Positions 42,889 to 52,441 of a stretch of 64,000 nt of DNA are shown piece by piece. The stretch lies in NCBI RefSeq assembly GCF_003355495.1, contig NZ_CP031337.1, positions 2,919,001 through 2,983,000 on the forward strand, given 5' to 3'. Each line of letters opens with the position of its first letter. Within the stretch, counting starts at the first letter, position 1. The stretch comes from Crenobacter cavernae (GTDB taxonomy: Bacteria > Pseudomonadota > Gammaproteobacteria > Burkholderiales > Chromobacteriaceae). The position numbers and the translations under genes are program-made. The notes beneath the pieces were generated by a model that did not search any database, had not been told where the DNA came from, and was given only the letters and a program-made list of their open reading frames with translations.

Positions 42889-43692
42889 CTACCTGCGGCC
42901 GCCCATGCCGCCGCGACCGCCACCGAAGCCACCGCGGCCGCCGCCGAAGCCGCCATGACCGCCGCCGAAGCCGCGGCCGTCGCCACCGCTCATGCCGCCG
43001 CCCCCCTTGCTGCCGCCGCTGCTCGTCCCGCTGCCGCCTGCTCCGCCGGCGCTCATGCCGCCGCCGCCCTTGCCGCGGCCGCTGCTGACCCCGCCGCCGC
43101 CTATGCCGTCGCCGTTCATGCCGCCGCTGGCCGTACTGCCGCCGCTGCTGATGCCACCGCCGCCTATTCCGTCGCTGCTGATGCCGCCACCGCCCGTGCT
43201 GCCGCCGCTGCTCGTGGCTATGCCGCCTATGCCGCCGCCTATCATGCCGCCGGTGCCCGTGCTGCCGCCGCTGCTCGTGCCACTACCGCCTATATCGCCG
43301 CCGCTCATGCCGCCGCTGCCCGTACTGCCGCTGCTGCTCGTGCCGCCTCCGCCTATATCGCCGCCTCCCGGGTTACCTCCGCCTCCCGGATCGCCTCCGC
43401 CTCCCGGATCGCCTCCGCCTCCCGGATCGCCTCCGCCTCCCGGGTTGCCTCCGCCCCCCGGATCGCTGCCACCAGGGCCGCGCGCACGGCGTCCGCCGGG
43501 CTCATGGCCGTTATCACGCGGGTAAAGCACGACGGTACTGTCTGCAACCACCAGATAACGGCCGGCGACTGCGGAATCGTCGAGCTTGTCCGACGGCGGG
43601 GGCGCCGTGTCAGGAATGACTTCCAGCTCGGTTGCGAATGCCGTTCCGCCCATCAGCACGGCGAGGGCAAGCGCTAATGCTTTGGATTTCAT
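42889..43692 (-). CDS. Glycine-rich repeat secreted protein
   Basis: 267 residues from MKSKALALALAVLMGGTAFA (signal peptide). A short folded N-terminal part (about residues 21-65, GRYLVVADSTVVLYPRD) is followed by 200 residues of Gly/Ser/Asp low-complexity repeats: GGGGDP units, then GGGGISSGGSTG-like units, ending GGFGGGRGGMGGRR. It should be exported; a surface, matrix or cell-envelope role is possible but not shown. The repeats make length changes by slippage likely. I place the start at 43692, not the upstream Met at 43728, because of the signal peptide. Confidence 0.65.
   Translation of the reverse strand: MKSKALALALAVLMGGTAFATELEVIPDTAPPPSDKLDDSAVAGRYLVVADSTVVLYPRDNGHEPGGRRARGPGGSDPGGGGNPGGGGDPGGGGDPGGGGDPGGGGNPGGGDIGGGGTSSSGSTGSGGMSGGDIGGSGTSSGGSTGTGGMIGGGIGGIATSSGGSTGGGGISSDGIGGGGISSGGSTASGGMNGDGIGGGGVSSGRGKGGGGMSAGGAGGSGTSSGGSKGGGGMSGGDGRGFGGGHGGFGGGRGGFGGGRGGMGGRR
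43010..43470. repeat. Tandem repeats within the glycine-rich gene
   Basis: An 18-base unit (CTCCGCCTCCCGGATCGC) occurs about four times in a row around 43375-43450. A longer, looser unit (GCCGCCGCTGCTCGTGCC type) recurs from 43015 to 43345. Confidence 0.8.
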
Positions 43693-44292
43693 TTTTAGTC
43701 TCCCTGCGAAGAGTGGCATGGACTTCATCGCCGTTATGCTCGATGCGGACCGGCCCCGGCCTTGGTCCGTTCAAGAGAAGCCAACTCACTCGCCGATATG
43801 CGAAAAATGTGCCAAACGCATCGGCTGGCGCCGAAAAAAAGGCGAGCCGCCCCTCGTCGCGGGCGGGAAGACCGAATAAACCCTTATGAATCAGCACATT
43901 GAAAAGGCCATGCGGGAAGAACCCGTCCCGTCCGCGCCGCAACGGACGAGCCGGAAACCGCCGTCCCTGCGGCGAAGCGGCGACGGAACGCCACCGGCAT
44001 CCCGTTCAAACCTGCGCCGGTTCCGGGACACTCCGCGCGCCGCCCCCTCCTTGCGGGACGCCGGCGGTCAAGCGCTGCGCGCGTTGCGGCCGGAAATCAA
44101 AAGCTGTTCCATTTTCGGGACAGTCCGACGGTTTTTTGCGAGGCCTTCACGGCCGGCCCCGCGACGGACGCCGCGCCTGTCGGCGGCACCCAAACCGTCC
44201 CGTTCCTGAGACAGCGGGCGGGATCTTTGCACGCCCTGAAAGCCGCCGCTTGCCGTTACAATATCGTTCTTTACGATTTCCGGATCACGACC
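43693..44292. other. 600-bp gap without a recognised gene, upstream of nadC
   Basis: I see no conserved domain. An open frame of 53 codons (43719-43877, plus) with CEKCAKRIGW is possible but unsupported. A TACAAT at 44257-44262 may be the -10 of nadC. Several CGGGACA and CCGTCCCG words recur (43925, 44004, 44031, 44054, 44117, 44196), which could mark a regulator site, but their spacing is irregular. Confidence 0.4.
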
Positions 44293-45135
44293 ATGTCCAC
44301 CCTGCCCCCGTTCCACCTGATCGCCCAGCAAGTGAGCGGCGCGCTCGTCGAGGACGTCGGCGAGCGCGACTGGACCGCCGAACTGATCCCGGACCACAAG
44401 GTCGGCCGGGCAACGGTGATCGCGCGCCAGACGGCGGTGGTCTGCGGCCAGCCATGGTTTGACGAGTGCTTCCGCCAGGTCGACGCACGCTGCACCGTGA
44501 CTTGGAGCGTGAAGGAAGGCGAGACGGTCGACGCCGGCCGCCTGCTGTGCGAGATCGAGGGCCCGGCGCGCGCGCTGTTGACCGCCGAACGCTCGGCGCT
44601 CAACTTCCTGCAGACGCTGTCGGCGGTCGCGACCGTCACCCGCCGCTATGCCGACGCGGTAGAAGGCACCCGCGCCCGCGTGCTCGACACGCGCAAGACG
44701 CTGCCCGGCCTGCGCCTCGCGCAGAAGTACGCGGTCACCGTCGGCGGCGGCGACAACCAGCGCATCGGCCTGTTCGACGGCATCCTGATCAAGGAAAACC
44801 ACATCATGGCCGCCGGCGGCATCGCCGCGGCATTGGCCGAAGCGCGCCGCATCGCGCCGTCCCACGTCACGCTGCAGGTCGAGGTCGAAACCCTGGCCGA
44901 GCTCGACGAAGCGCTGGAGGCCGGCGCAACGCTCTTGCTGCTCGACAATATGAGCCTCGAAGACATGAGAGAAGCGGTAAGGCGCAGCGCCGGCCGCGCC
45001 GAACTGGAGGCGTCGGGCGGCGTCGATATCGCCAGCATCCGCGCGATCGCCGAGACCGGCGTCGACCGCATCTCGGTCGGCAAGCTGACCAAGGATATCG
45101 AGGCGGTCGACCTGTCGATGCGTTTCAAGCTGTAA
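44293..45135 (+). CDS. nadC: Nicotinate-nucleotide pyrophosphorylase (carboxylating)
   Basis: 280-residue quinolinate phosphoribosyltransferase of de novo NAD synthesis. ERSALNFLQTLSAVAT near 96, VLDTRKTLPGLRLAQKYAV near 134, and LIKENHIM are the active-site segments; the C-terminal GGVDIASI and GVDRISVGKLTKD close the barrel. The start at 44293 (MSTLPPFHLI) fits the family length. nadA and nadB are not in the window. Confidence 0.96.
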   Translation: MSTLPPFHLIAQQVSGALVEDVGERDWTAELIPDHKVGRATVIARQTAVVCGQPWFDECFRQVDARCTVTWSVKEGETVDAGRLLCEIEGPARALLTAERSALNFLQTLSAVATVTRRYADAVEGTRARVLDTRKTLPGLRLAQKYAVTVGGGDNQRIGLFDGILIKENHIMAAGGIAAALAEARRIAPSHVTLQVEVETLAELDEALEAGATLLLLDNMSLEDMREAVRRSAGRAELEASGGVDIASIRAIAETGVDRISVGKLTKDIEAVDLSMRFKL

Positions 45136-45188
45136 GCAAGCCCATCCTCCAATAAGATTCAAACCACAACACAGACAAAGGAATCGCC

Positions 45189-45500
45189 ATGTCCCAGTTC
45201 GACAACGTCAGCGTCGTCAAGAAAGCCAACGTCTACTTCGACGGCAAATGCGTCAGCCACTCGATCGTGCTCGCCGACGGCACCAAGAAATCGGTCGGCG
45301 TGATCCTGCCGTCCAGCCTGACCTTCAACACCGGTGCACCGGAAATCATGGAAGTGATCGCCGGCGAATGCCGCGTGAAACTGGCCGGCGACAGCGAAGC
45401 GAAGGCCTACAAGGCCGGCGACTCGTTTAACGTGCCGGGCGACTCGAGCTTCGACATCGAAGTGACGAGCACGCTGCACTATGTCTGCCACTTCGGCTAA
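45189..45500 (+). CDS. ppnP: Pyrimidine/purine nucleoside phosphorylase (PpnP, formerly DUF1255/YaiE)
   Basis: 103 residues with the cupin-like fold of PpnP (E. coli 94). KKANVYFDGKCVSHSIVLAD at the start and TFNTGAPEIMEVIAGECRVKL in the middle identify the family. It phosphorylyses several nucleosides in nucleotide salvage. It has a GGAATCG-type ribosome site and is followed by a perfect paired-word terminator. Confidence 0.93.
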   Translation: MSQFDNVSVVKKANVYFDGKCVSHSIVLADGTKKSVGVILPSSLTFNTGAPEIMEVIAGECRVKLAGDSEAKAYKAGDSFNVPGDSSFDIEVTSTLHYVCHFG

Positions 45501-45512
45501 GACGCCGCGCGC

Positions 45513-45547
45513 AAAAAAAGCTCGGCCAACGTTGGCCGAGCTTTTTT
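45513..45547. terminator. Perfect palindromic uptake-word terminator
   Basis: A7-GCTCGGCCAACGTTGGCCGAGC-T6: two full words back to back with no loop sequence other than the central bases. It lies between convergent ppnP and nudL. Confidence 0.88.
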
Positions 45548-45561
45548 CATGACCGCATGTT

Positions 45562-46170
45562 TTACGCGTAGGGCTCGCGCCCGGCGAGCGTCTGTCCCAG
45601 CGCCCGCAGCATCGCCGCCGTCGCGCCCCATACACGGTCGGGCCCATACTGCAGCACCCAGTATTCGCCCTTCACGCCATTGCGTTCATAGCGTTCCTTC
45701 AGGAATCCGCCCGGCGCGCACGCCCGTTCGAGCGGCAACTCAAACACGCTGTCGACCTCGGCCGGCTGCGGCGTCAGCGCCACCGGCGGCACGAGCACGC
45801 CGACCACCGGCGTGATGTGAAATCCGGTCACCGTCACGTAGTCGGCGAGCCGCCCTACCACGCGCACCTCGGCCGGCGCGATGCCGACCTCTTCCTCGGC
45901 CTCGCGCAAGGCGCCTTCTACCGCGTCGCCGTCGCACGCTTCAAGCTTGCCGCCGGGAAAGCTGATCTGGCCGGCGTGCGTCGGCAGCGACAGCGTGCGA
46001 CGCGTCAACAGCACCGTCGGCGCGCCGGCGTGCCAGATCAGCGGCAACAGCACCGCCGCCGGCGTCAGCGGCCCCGCCACGAGGTCGGCCGGCCGCGTGA
46101 ACGGCACAGCCGAGGCCGCCAGGCGTTGTTGCAACCAGCTAACGGCGTCATCCGGGTGCTCGGGCCACAT
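45562..46170 (-). CDS. nudL: CoA pyrophosphatase of the Nudix family (NudL/YeaB-like)
   Basis: 202-residue Nudix hydrolase. The Nudix box reads G-G-K-L-E-A...REAEEEVGI (GxxxxxE...REVxEExGI type), preceded by LPTHAGQISFPGG, the UPF0035 motif that marks CoA-directed members. It would cut CoA and derivatives to 3',5'-ADP and phosphopantetheine. It precedes the TRIC-like gene by 9 bp on the minus strand (TRIC gene first). Confidence 0.9.
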   Translation of the reverse strand: MWPEHPDDAVSWLQQRLAASAVPFTRPADLVAGPLTPAAVLLPLIWHAGAPTVLLTRRTLSLPTHAGQISFPGGKLEACDGDAVEGALREAEEEVGIAPAEVRVVGRLADYVTVTGFHITPVVGVLVPPVALTPQPAEVDSVFELPLERACAPGGFLKERYERNGVKGEYWVLQYGPDRVWGATAAMLRALGQTLAGREPYA

Positions 46171-46179
46171 GGTTTTCCT

Positions 46180-46803
46180 TTATTCGGTGTTGGCGGGTTT
46201 GACGATCCTGGGCAGCGCCAGTTCTTTCCAGTGTGCAAGCAAACGTAGCGCCAGCCCGCCCCAGAACAGCGCCTGCAGACCCAGCGCGGTCACCGTGCCG
46301 AAATGGTCGAGCAGATACAGGCCGCCGGCCACCAGGATCGCCACCGTGCCGTAGAAGTCCTGGTTCAGGATGAACGGGATCTCGTTGACCATCATGTCGC
46401 GCACCATGCCGCCTCCGACGGCGGTGACAAAGGACAGCATCACCACGCCGAACGCGTTCAGCCCGAGCGACAGCCCAACCATCGCGCCCGTCAGGCTGAA
46501 CGCGACGAGCCCGATCGAGTCGGCGACGATGAAGAGCCGCGCGATCAGGCCGCTCTCGCGCTGGTGCAGACGCATCACCCACGCGACGATGAGCGTCGCG
46601 GTGATGACGATCAAGGGCTCGGTGTCGTGAAACACCAGCGGCATGCGGCTGACCAGCGCGTCGCGGATCAGGCCGCCGCCGATCGCGGACAGCAGGCTGA
46701 CGATCACCACGCCGAGCACGTCCAGGTGCTTCCTCACCCCGACCAAGTAGCCGGAAAAGGTGAACGCCACCGTCCCCACCACCGCGAACCAGTCCATCTG
46801 CAT
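46180..46803 (-). CDS. TRIC-family (YadS/UPF0126) membrane cation channel
   Basis: 207-residue protein with seven helices made of two repeats, each with GGGLIRDAL or GGGMVRDMM and a DSIGLVAF segment. Prokaryotic TRIC channels conduct K+ and Na+ across the inner membrane; the physiological role in bacteria is open. It begins at 46803 (MQMDWFAVVGTVAFTFSG), the usual start. It probably forms a two-gene unit with nudL. Confidence 0.88.
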   Translation of the reverse strand: MQMDWFAVVGTVAFTFSGYLVGVRKHLDVLGVVIVSLLSAIGGGLIRDALVSRMPLVFHDTEPLIVITATLIVAWVMRLHQRESGLIARLFIVADSIGLVAFSLTGAMVGLSLGLNAFGVVMLSFVTAVGGGMVRDMMVNEIPFILNQDFYGTVAILVAGGLYLLDHFGTVTALGLQALFWGGLALRLLAHWKELALPRIVKPANTE

Positions 46804-46872
46804 CAGTTTCCCTTTCGGCCCGCCCCGCCGGGCCGGCCGTGCCGTTCGGATTTCATCGTTTCATTATCGCGC

Positions 46873-46905
46873 AAAAAGAAAAGCGCCAGACCTCGGTCCG
46901 GCGCC
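46873..46905 (-). terminator. Rho-independent terminator after rho
   Basis: On the minus strand GGCGCCGGACCGAGGTCTGGCGC is followed by TTTTCTTTTTG, just downstream of the rho stop. Confidence 0.85.
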
Positions 46906-46927
46906 TCGAATCGGAGAACGCAAGCGC

Positions 46928-48184
<1,257 letters not shown>

Positions 48185-48256
48185 AAGGGAGGGAGTGCGA
48201 GCCTTGGCTACAGGGTTTGAGCGGTACGACAGGGAAGCGTGCGGACAACTAGGGGG

Positions 48257-48284
48257 ACGGGCGGCTTTGCGCCGCCCGTTTTGA
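48257..48284. terminator. Hairpin between trxA and rho
   Basis: ACGGGCGGC-TTTGC-GCCGCCCGT, followed on the plus strand by TTTT. On the minus strand there is no T-run, so trxA transcripts may read on into rho, as in E. coli. Confidence 0.55.
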
Positions 48285-48321
48285 TACTGCAGAGAATAGA
48301 AGCTTTACAACCGGGTGTCAA

Positions 48322-48648
48322 TCAGATGTGGCTATCGAGGAAGGCCGTCAGCTGGCCCTTGGCGAGCGCGCCGACCTTGGTCGCGGCGACTTCGCCATCC
48401 TTGAACAGCATCAGCGTCGGGATGCCGCGGATGCCGAATTTCGGCGGCGTCTGTTCGTTCTGGTCGATGTTCAGCTTGACGACCTTCAGACGGCCTGCGT
48501 ACTCCTTGGCGACTTCGTCGAGGATCGGGGCGATCATCTTGCACGGACCGCACCACTCGGCCCAGTAATCGACCAGGACCGGGCCCTCGGCCTTGAGAAC
48601 ATCCTGTTCAAAGGAATCGTCGGTAACGTGCAGGATCAGATCGCTCAT
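48322..48648 (-). CDS. trxA: Thioredoxin 1
   Basis: 108-residue disulfide reductase of the cytoplasm with the active site WAEWCGPCKMIAP (Cys-Gly-Pro-Cys, residues 33-36) and the cis-Pro loop GIRGIPTLMLFKDGEV. It reduces ribonucleotide reductase, methionine sulfoxide reductase and other targets. Located upstream of rho, the conserved order. A GAGGAAGC ribosome site precedes the ATG. Confidence 0.98.
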   Translation of the reverse strand: MSDLILHVTDDSFEQDVLKAEGPVLVDYWAEWCGPCKMIAPILDEVAKEYAGRLKVVKLNIDQNEQTPPKFGIRGIPTLMLFKDGEVAATKVGALAKGQLTAFLDSHI

Positions 48649-48762
48649 AGCTTCCTCTTATCGTCAAAGCATTTCAGTTAGCGTTTATGGTAACAAGCGC
48701 GCGGCGTACGCGGCAAGCCCGGCGTCGGCATGATTTGGGTATGGGGGTGACCGTCCGACATT

Positions 48763-50364
48763 TCAAGGCAGCGATGGCGCGACTTCGCCTTCTCTGCCTT
48801 CTCTTCCAAGGCGCGCCGCTTCGACCAGCCTTCGAGTATACGCGTCGCGCGGCGCGGCGAGCAGCGCCGCGGCCGGCCCCTCCTCGACCACGCGGCCGTC
48901 CTTCAAGACCAGCACCTCGTGCGCGAGCGCCCGCACCACCGCGAGGTCGTGGCTGATGAACAGGTAGCTGAGCCCGTGCTCGGTCTGGAGCCTCAGCAGC
49001 AATGCGATCATCTGCTTTTGCAGCGTCGCGTCGAGCGCGCTGGTCGGCTCGTCGAGGATCAAGAGCCGCGGCTTGAGGATCAGCGCGCGCGCGAGCGCGA
49101 TGCGCTGGCGCTGGCCGCCGGAAAATTCGTGCGGGTAACGGTGCAGCGCGTCGGGCGACATGCCGACCTCGGCCAACGTCGCTTCCACTCGCCGCGCGCG
49201 TTCGCCGGGCCTCAGGCCTGGTTCGTGCTGCGTCAAGCCTTCGCCGACGATCTCCTCTACCGTCAGCCGTGGCGACAGCGAGGCGAACGGGTCCTGGAAC
49301 ACCATCTGGTAGCCGCGCCGCGTCGCGCGCAGCGCCTCGCCCTTGAGGCCGTCGATCCGCCGCCCTTCGAGCTCGATCTCGCCTTGCGAGGCGACCAGCC
49401 GCATCAGCGCCAGCGCCAGCGTCGTCTTGCCCGAACCCGATTCGCCGACGACACCGAGCGTGCGCCCGGCCGGCACCGACAGTTTCACGCCGTGCAGGAT
49501 GGGCACCGCCTCCTTGCGCCACCAGCCGCGACGACGCGAGAACGCCACCGACAAGTCGCGCACCGCCAGCCGCTGCGGCGCGTGCTCTCGATTGTCGGGC
49601 AGGGGATCGGGCCGGCTCGCCAGCAATTCGCGTGTATACGGATGCGCCGGGTGGGCGAACACGGCGTCGACTTCGCCGACCTCGACGATCTCGCCGGCGC
49701 GCATCACCGCGACACGGTCGGCGAAACGGCGTACCAGGTTCAGGTCGTGCGTGATGAAGAGTACCGCCATGCCGGTGTCGCGCTGCAATTCGTCCAGCAG
49801 GTCGAGGATCTGCGCCTGCACCGTCACGTCGAGCGCGGTGGTCGGCTCGTCGGCGATCAAGAGTTTCGGTTTGCCGGCCAGCGCCATCGCGATCATCGCC
49901 CGCTGGCGCTGGCCGCCGGAGAGCTGGAACGGGTAGGCGTCGACCCTGTGCTCGGGGTCGGGAATGCCGGTGCGCGCCAGCAGCCTGATCGCCTCGGCGC
50001 GCGCCTCCGTCGCCGGCAGCCCCAAATGCAACGCCAGTACCTCGGCGATCTGCGTGCCGACGGTCTGCACCGGGTTGAGCGCACTCATCGGCTCCTGGAA
50101 GATCATCGCGATGTCGCGGCCGCGCACCCGGCGCAGACGCCGCTCGGGCAGCGCCATAAGGTCGTCGTCGCCGAACACGACGCGGCCGGACAGCGTCACG
50201 TCGGGGTTCAGGCGCAGGATGGCCTGCGCGGTGACGCTCTTGCCCGAGCCGGACTCGCCGACCAGCGCGAGCTTTTCGCCCGGCGCGATCGCGAAGCTCG
50301 CCCCCTTGACGGCGGCTTGTTCGCCGAAGTGCGCGGTCAGGTTCTCGACGGTCAACAGGTTCAT
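48763..50364 (-). CDS. yejF: Peptide/microcin C ABC transporter ATP-binding protein with two ATPase domains
   Basis: 533 residues with two ABC ATPase domains: Walker A GESGSGKS near 36 and GESGSGKTT near 320, signature LSGGQRQRAM near 155 and FSGGQRQRIAL near 430. This matches YejF (E. coli 529). With YejABE it imports oligopeptides and microcin C. The start at 50364 (MNLLTVENLTAHFG) is chosen over a longer open frame that overlaps yejE. Last gene of the yejABEF operon. Confidence 0.95.
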   Translation of the reverse strand: MNLLTVENLTAHFGEQAAVKGASFAIAPGEKLALVGESGSGKSVTAQAILRLNPDVTLSGRVVFGDDDLMALPERRLRRVRGRDIAMIFQEPMSALNPVQTVGTQIAEVLALHLGLPATEARAEAIRLLARTGIPDPEHRVDAYPFQLSGGQRQRAMIAMALAGKPKLLIADEPTTALDVTVQAQILDLLDELQRDTGMAVLFITHDLNLVRRFADRVAVMRAGEIVEVGEVDAVFAHPAHPYTRELLASRPDPLPDNREHAPQRLAVRDLSVAFSRRRGWWRKEAVPILHGVKLSVPAGRTLGVVGESGSGKTTLALALMRLVASQGEIELEGRRIDGLKGEALRATRRGYQMVFQDPFASLSPRLTVEEIVGEGLTQHEPGLRPGERARRVEATLAEVGMSPDALHRYPHEFSGGQRQRIALARALILKPRLLILDEPTSALDATLQKQMIALLLRLQTEHGLSYLFISHDLAVVRALAHEVLVLKDGRVVEEGPAAALLAAPRDAYTRRLVEAARLGREGREGEVAPSLP

Positions 50365-50366
50365 GT

Positions 50367-51386
50367 TCAGCCCTTGCGCGTGTCGAGCGCCGAACGCAGC
50401 CCCTCGCCGATAAAGATCAGCAAGAGCAGGGTCGCGGTCAGCACGGTGAAGGTGGACAGCGCGATCCACCAGGCGTCGAGGTTGTCCTTGCCCTGCGACA
50501 ACAGCTCGCCGAGGCTCGGCGTCGACGCCGGTACGCCGAGGCCGAGGAAGTCGAGGCTGGTCAGCGCGAGGATCGCGCCGCTGACGCGGAACGGCAGGAA
50601 GGCCAGCACCGGCGTCAGGCTGTTGGGCAACAGGTGGCGCCAGATGATGCGCGGGTTCGACACGCCGAGCGCGCGCGCGGCGAGCGCGTATTCCATCTGG
50701 CGGTTCTTCAGGAACTCGGCGCGCACATAGTCGGCCAGGCCCATCCAGCCGAACAGCGCCAAGAGCGCGAGCAACAGGCCGAGGCTGGGGTTGAAGAACG
50801 ACGAGAGAATGATCAGCAGATACAGCTCGGGCAGGCTGCCCCAGATCTCGCTCGCGCGCTGCAAAGTCAAATCCACCCTGCCGCCGAAGTAGCCCTGCAG
50901 CGCCCCCATGACGATGCCGACCAGCGTGCCGACGACGGTCAGCGCGAGCGCGAACAGCACCGACAGCCTGAAGCCGTACACCAGGCGCGCGAGGATGTCG
51001 CGGCCGCGGTCGTCGGTCCCCAATAGGTTGGCCGAGGAAGGCTGAGCCGGGTTGGGGCTGCGGGTGAATTCGTTGATCGTGTTGGCGCTGTACGGGTTGG
51101 GGGCGAACAGCGCCCAGTTGCCGGGCTCGGCCAAGCGGTCGCGGATATAGGGGTCGAGGTAGTCGGCCGGCGTGTCGAAGTCGCCGCCGAAGGCGGTCTC
51201 GTTGTAGTCCTTGAGCACCGGCACGTACCACTCGCCGTGGTAGCGGACGACCAGCGGCTTGTCGTTAGACAGCACTTCGGCGAACAAGGACACGCCGAAC
51301 AGCACCGCGAACAGCCACAGGCTGACCCACGCGCGGCGGTTCTTCTTGAAGCGGCCCCAGGCACGCGCGAGCGGGGACTGGCTCAT
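50367..51386 (-). CDS. yejE: Peptide/microcin C ABC transporter permease YejE
   Basis: 339-residue permease with six helices. LGTDDRGRDILARLVYGFRL is the BPD-transport entry segment near 125, and the EAA loop ARALGVSNPRIIWRHLLPN follows. The start Met at 51384-51386 (MSQSPLARAWGRFKKN) overlaps the yejB stop by 4 bp. It pairs with YejB to form the membrane channel. Two uptake-like words (51028, 51126). Confidence 0.94.
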   Translation of the reverse strand: MSQSPLARAWGRFKKNRRAWVSLWLFAVLFGVSLFAEVLSNDKPLVVRYHGEWYVPVLKDYNETAFGGDFDTPADYLDPYIRDRLAEPGNWALFAPNPYSANTINEFTRSPNPAQPSSANLLGTDDRGRDILARLVYGFRLSVLFALALTVVGTLVGIVMGALQGYFGGRVDLTLQRASEIWGSLPELYLLIILSSFFNPSLGLLLALLALFGWMGLADYVRAEFLKNRQMEYALAARALGVSNPRIIWRHLLPNSLTPVLAFLPFRVSGAILALTSLDFLGLGVPASTPSLGELLSQGKDNLDAWWIALSTFTVLTATLLLLIFIGEGLRSALDTRKG

Positions 51387-52438
51387 TGCCCGCCCTCCTC
51401 GAAGCTGACGCGCGGGTCGACCCACAGGTAGGACAGATCCGACAGCAGCTTGGTGACCAGCCCCATCAGCGTGAAAACGTAGAGGCTGCCCATCACCACC
51501 GGGTAGTCGCGGCGGATCACCGACTCGTACGACAGCAGGCCGAGCCCGTCGAGCGAGAACAGCGTCTCGATCAACAGGCTGCCGGTGAAGAAGGCGCCGA
51601 TGAAGGCGGCCGGGAAGCCGGTGATCAGCGGGATCAGCGCATTGCGGAAAACGTGACGGTAGAGGATGGCGCTCTCGCTCAAACCCTTGGCCCGCGCGGT
51701 GTAGACGTATTGGCGGCGAATTTCCTCGAGGAACACATTCTTGGTCAGCAAGGTCATCACCGCGAGGTTGCCGACGGTCGACGCGGTCACCGGCAGCGCG
51801 ATATGCCACAGGTAGTCGAGCACCTTGTCGACGAGGCCGAGCTCGGCCCAGTTGTCGCTGGTCAGGCCGCGCAAGGGGAACAGCTGCCAGAAGCTGCCGC
51901 CGCCGAACAGCACCAGCAGCACGACGCCGAGCACGAAGCCGGGAATCGCGTAGCCGACCAGGATGAAGGTGCTGGTCGCGAGGTCGAAGCGGCTGCCGTC
52001 GCGCACCGCCTTGGCGACGCCGAGCGGGATGCAGATCAGATAGGTCAGGAAAAACGTCCACAGGCCGAGCGACATCGACACCGGCAGCTTGTCGAGAATC
52101 AGCACGCCGACGCTCTGGTGGTGGAAGAAGCTCTCGCCGAGCTCGAAGCGCGCGAAGTTGCCCAGCATGTCGGTAAAGCGCGTCAGCGGCGGCTTGTCGA
52201 AGCCGTACAACGCCTTGAGTTGGCCGAGCTCCTCGGGCGACAGGCCCGACTGCCCCTTCAGCAAGGACCGCGTATCGACGGCGGCGGTTTCGCCGGCGAC
52301 GCCGCTCCGGGTCAGGGTCTGCACCATCTGTTCGACCGGACCGCCCGGCACGAACTGGATCACCGCGAAGGTGATCGCGAGGATGCCGACCAGCGTCGGG
52401 ATCATCAGCAACAAACGTTTGACGAGGTAATGGCCCAT
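51383..52438 (-). CDS. yejB: Peptide/microcin C ABC transporter permease YejB
   Basis: 351 residues (E. coli 364), six helices. MGHYLVKRLLLMIPTLVGIL is the usual start and the EAA loop is YTARAKGLSESAILYRHVFR. It forms the transmembrane pore with YejE. It begins 4 bp after yejA ends, and yejE begins inside its stop codon. An uptake-like word at 52220. Confidence 0.95.
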   Translation of the reverse strand: MGHYLVKRLLLMIPTLVGILAITFAVIQFVPGGPVEQMVQTLTRSGVAGETAAVDTRSLLKGQSGLSPEELGQLKALYGFDKPPLTRFTDMLGNFARFELGESFFHHQSVGVLILDKLPVSMSLGLWTFFLTYLICIPLGVAKAVRDGSRFDLATSTFILVGYAIPGFVLGVVLLVLFGGGSFWQLFPLRGLTSDNWAELGLVDKVLDYLWHIALPVTASTVGNLAVMTLLTKNVFLEEIRRQYVYTARAKGLSESAILYRHVFRNALIPLITGFPAAFIGAFFTGSLLIETLFSLDGLGLLSYESVIRRDYPVVMGSLYVFTLMGLVTKLLSDLSYLWVDPRVSFEEGGQ

Positions 52439-52441
52439 GCA

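Noticed and set aside
43375..43450. CRISPR array
   Set aside because: The 18-base units are contiguous, have no spacers and encode Gly-rich protein in frame; no cas genes are near.
43719..43879. 53-residue ORF with CEKCAKRIGW
   Set aside because: No ribosome site, no recognisable family, and it overlaps the promoter side of the glycine-rich gene; kept only as a remark.
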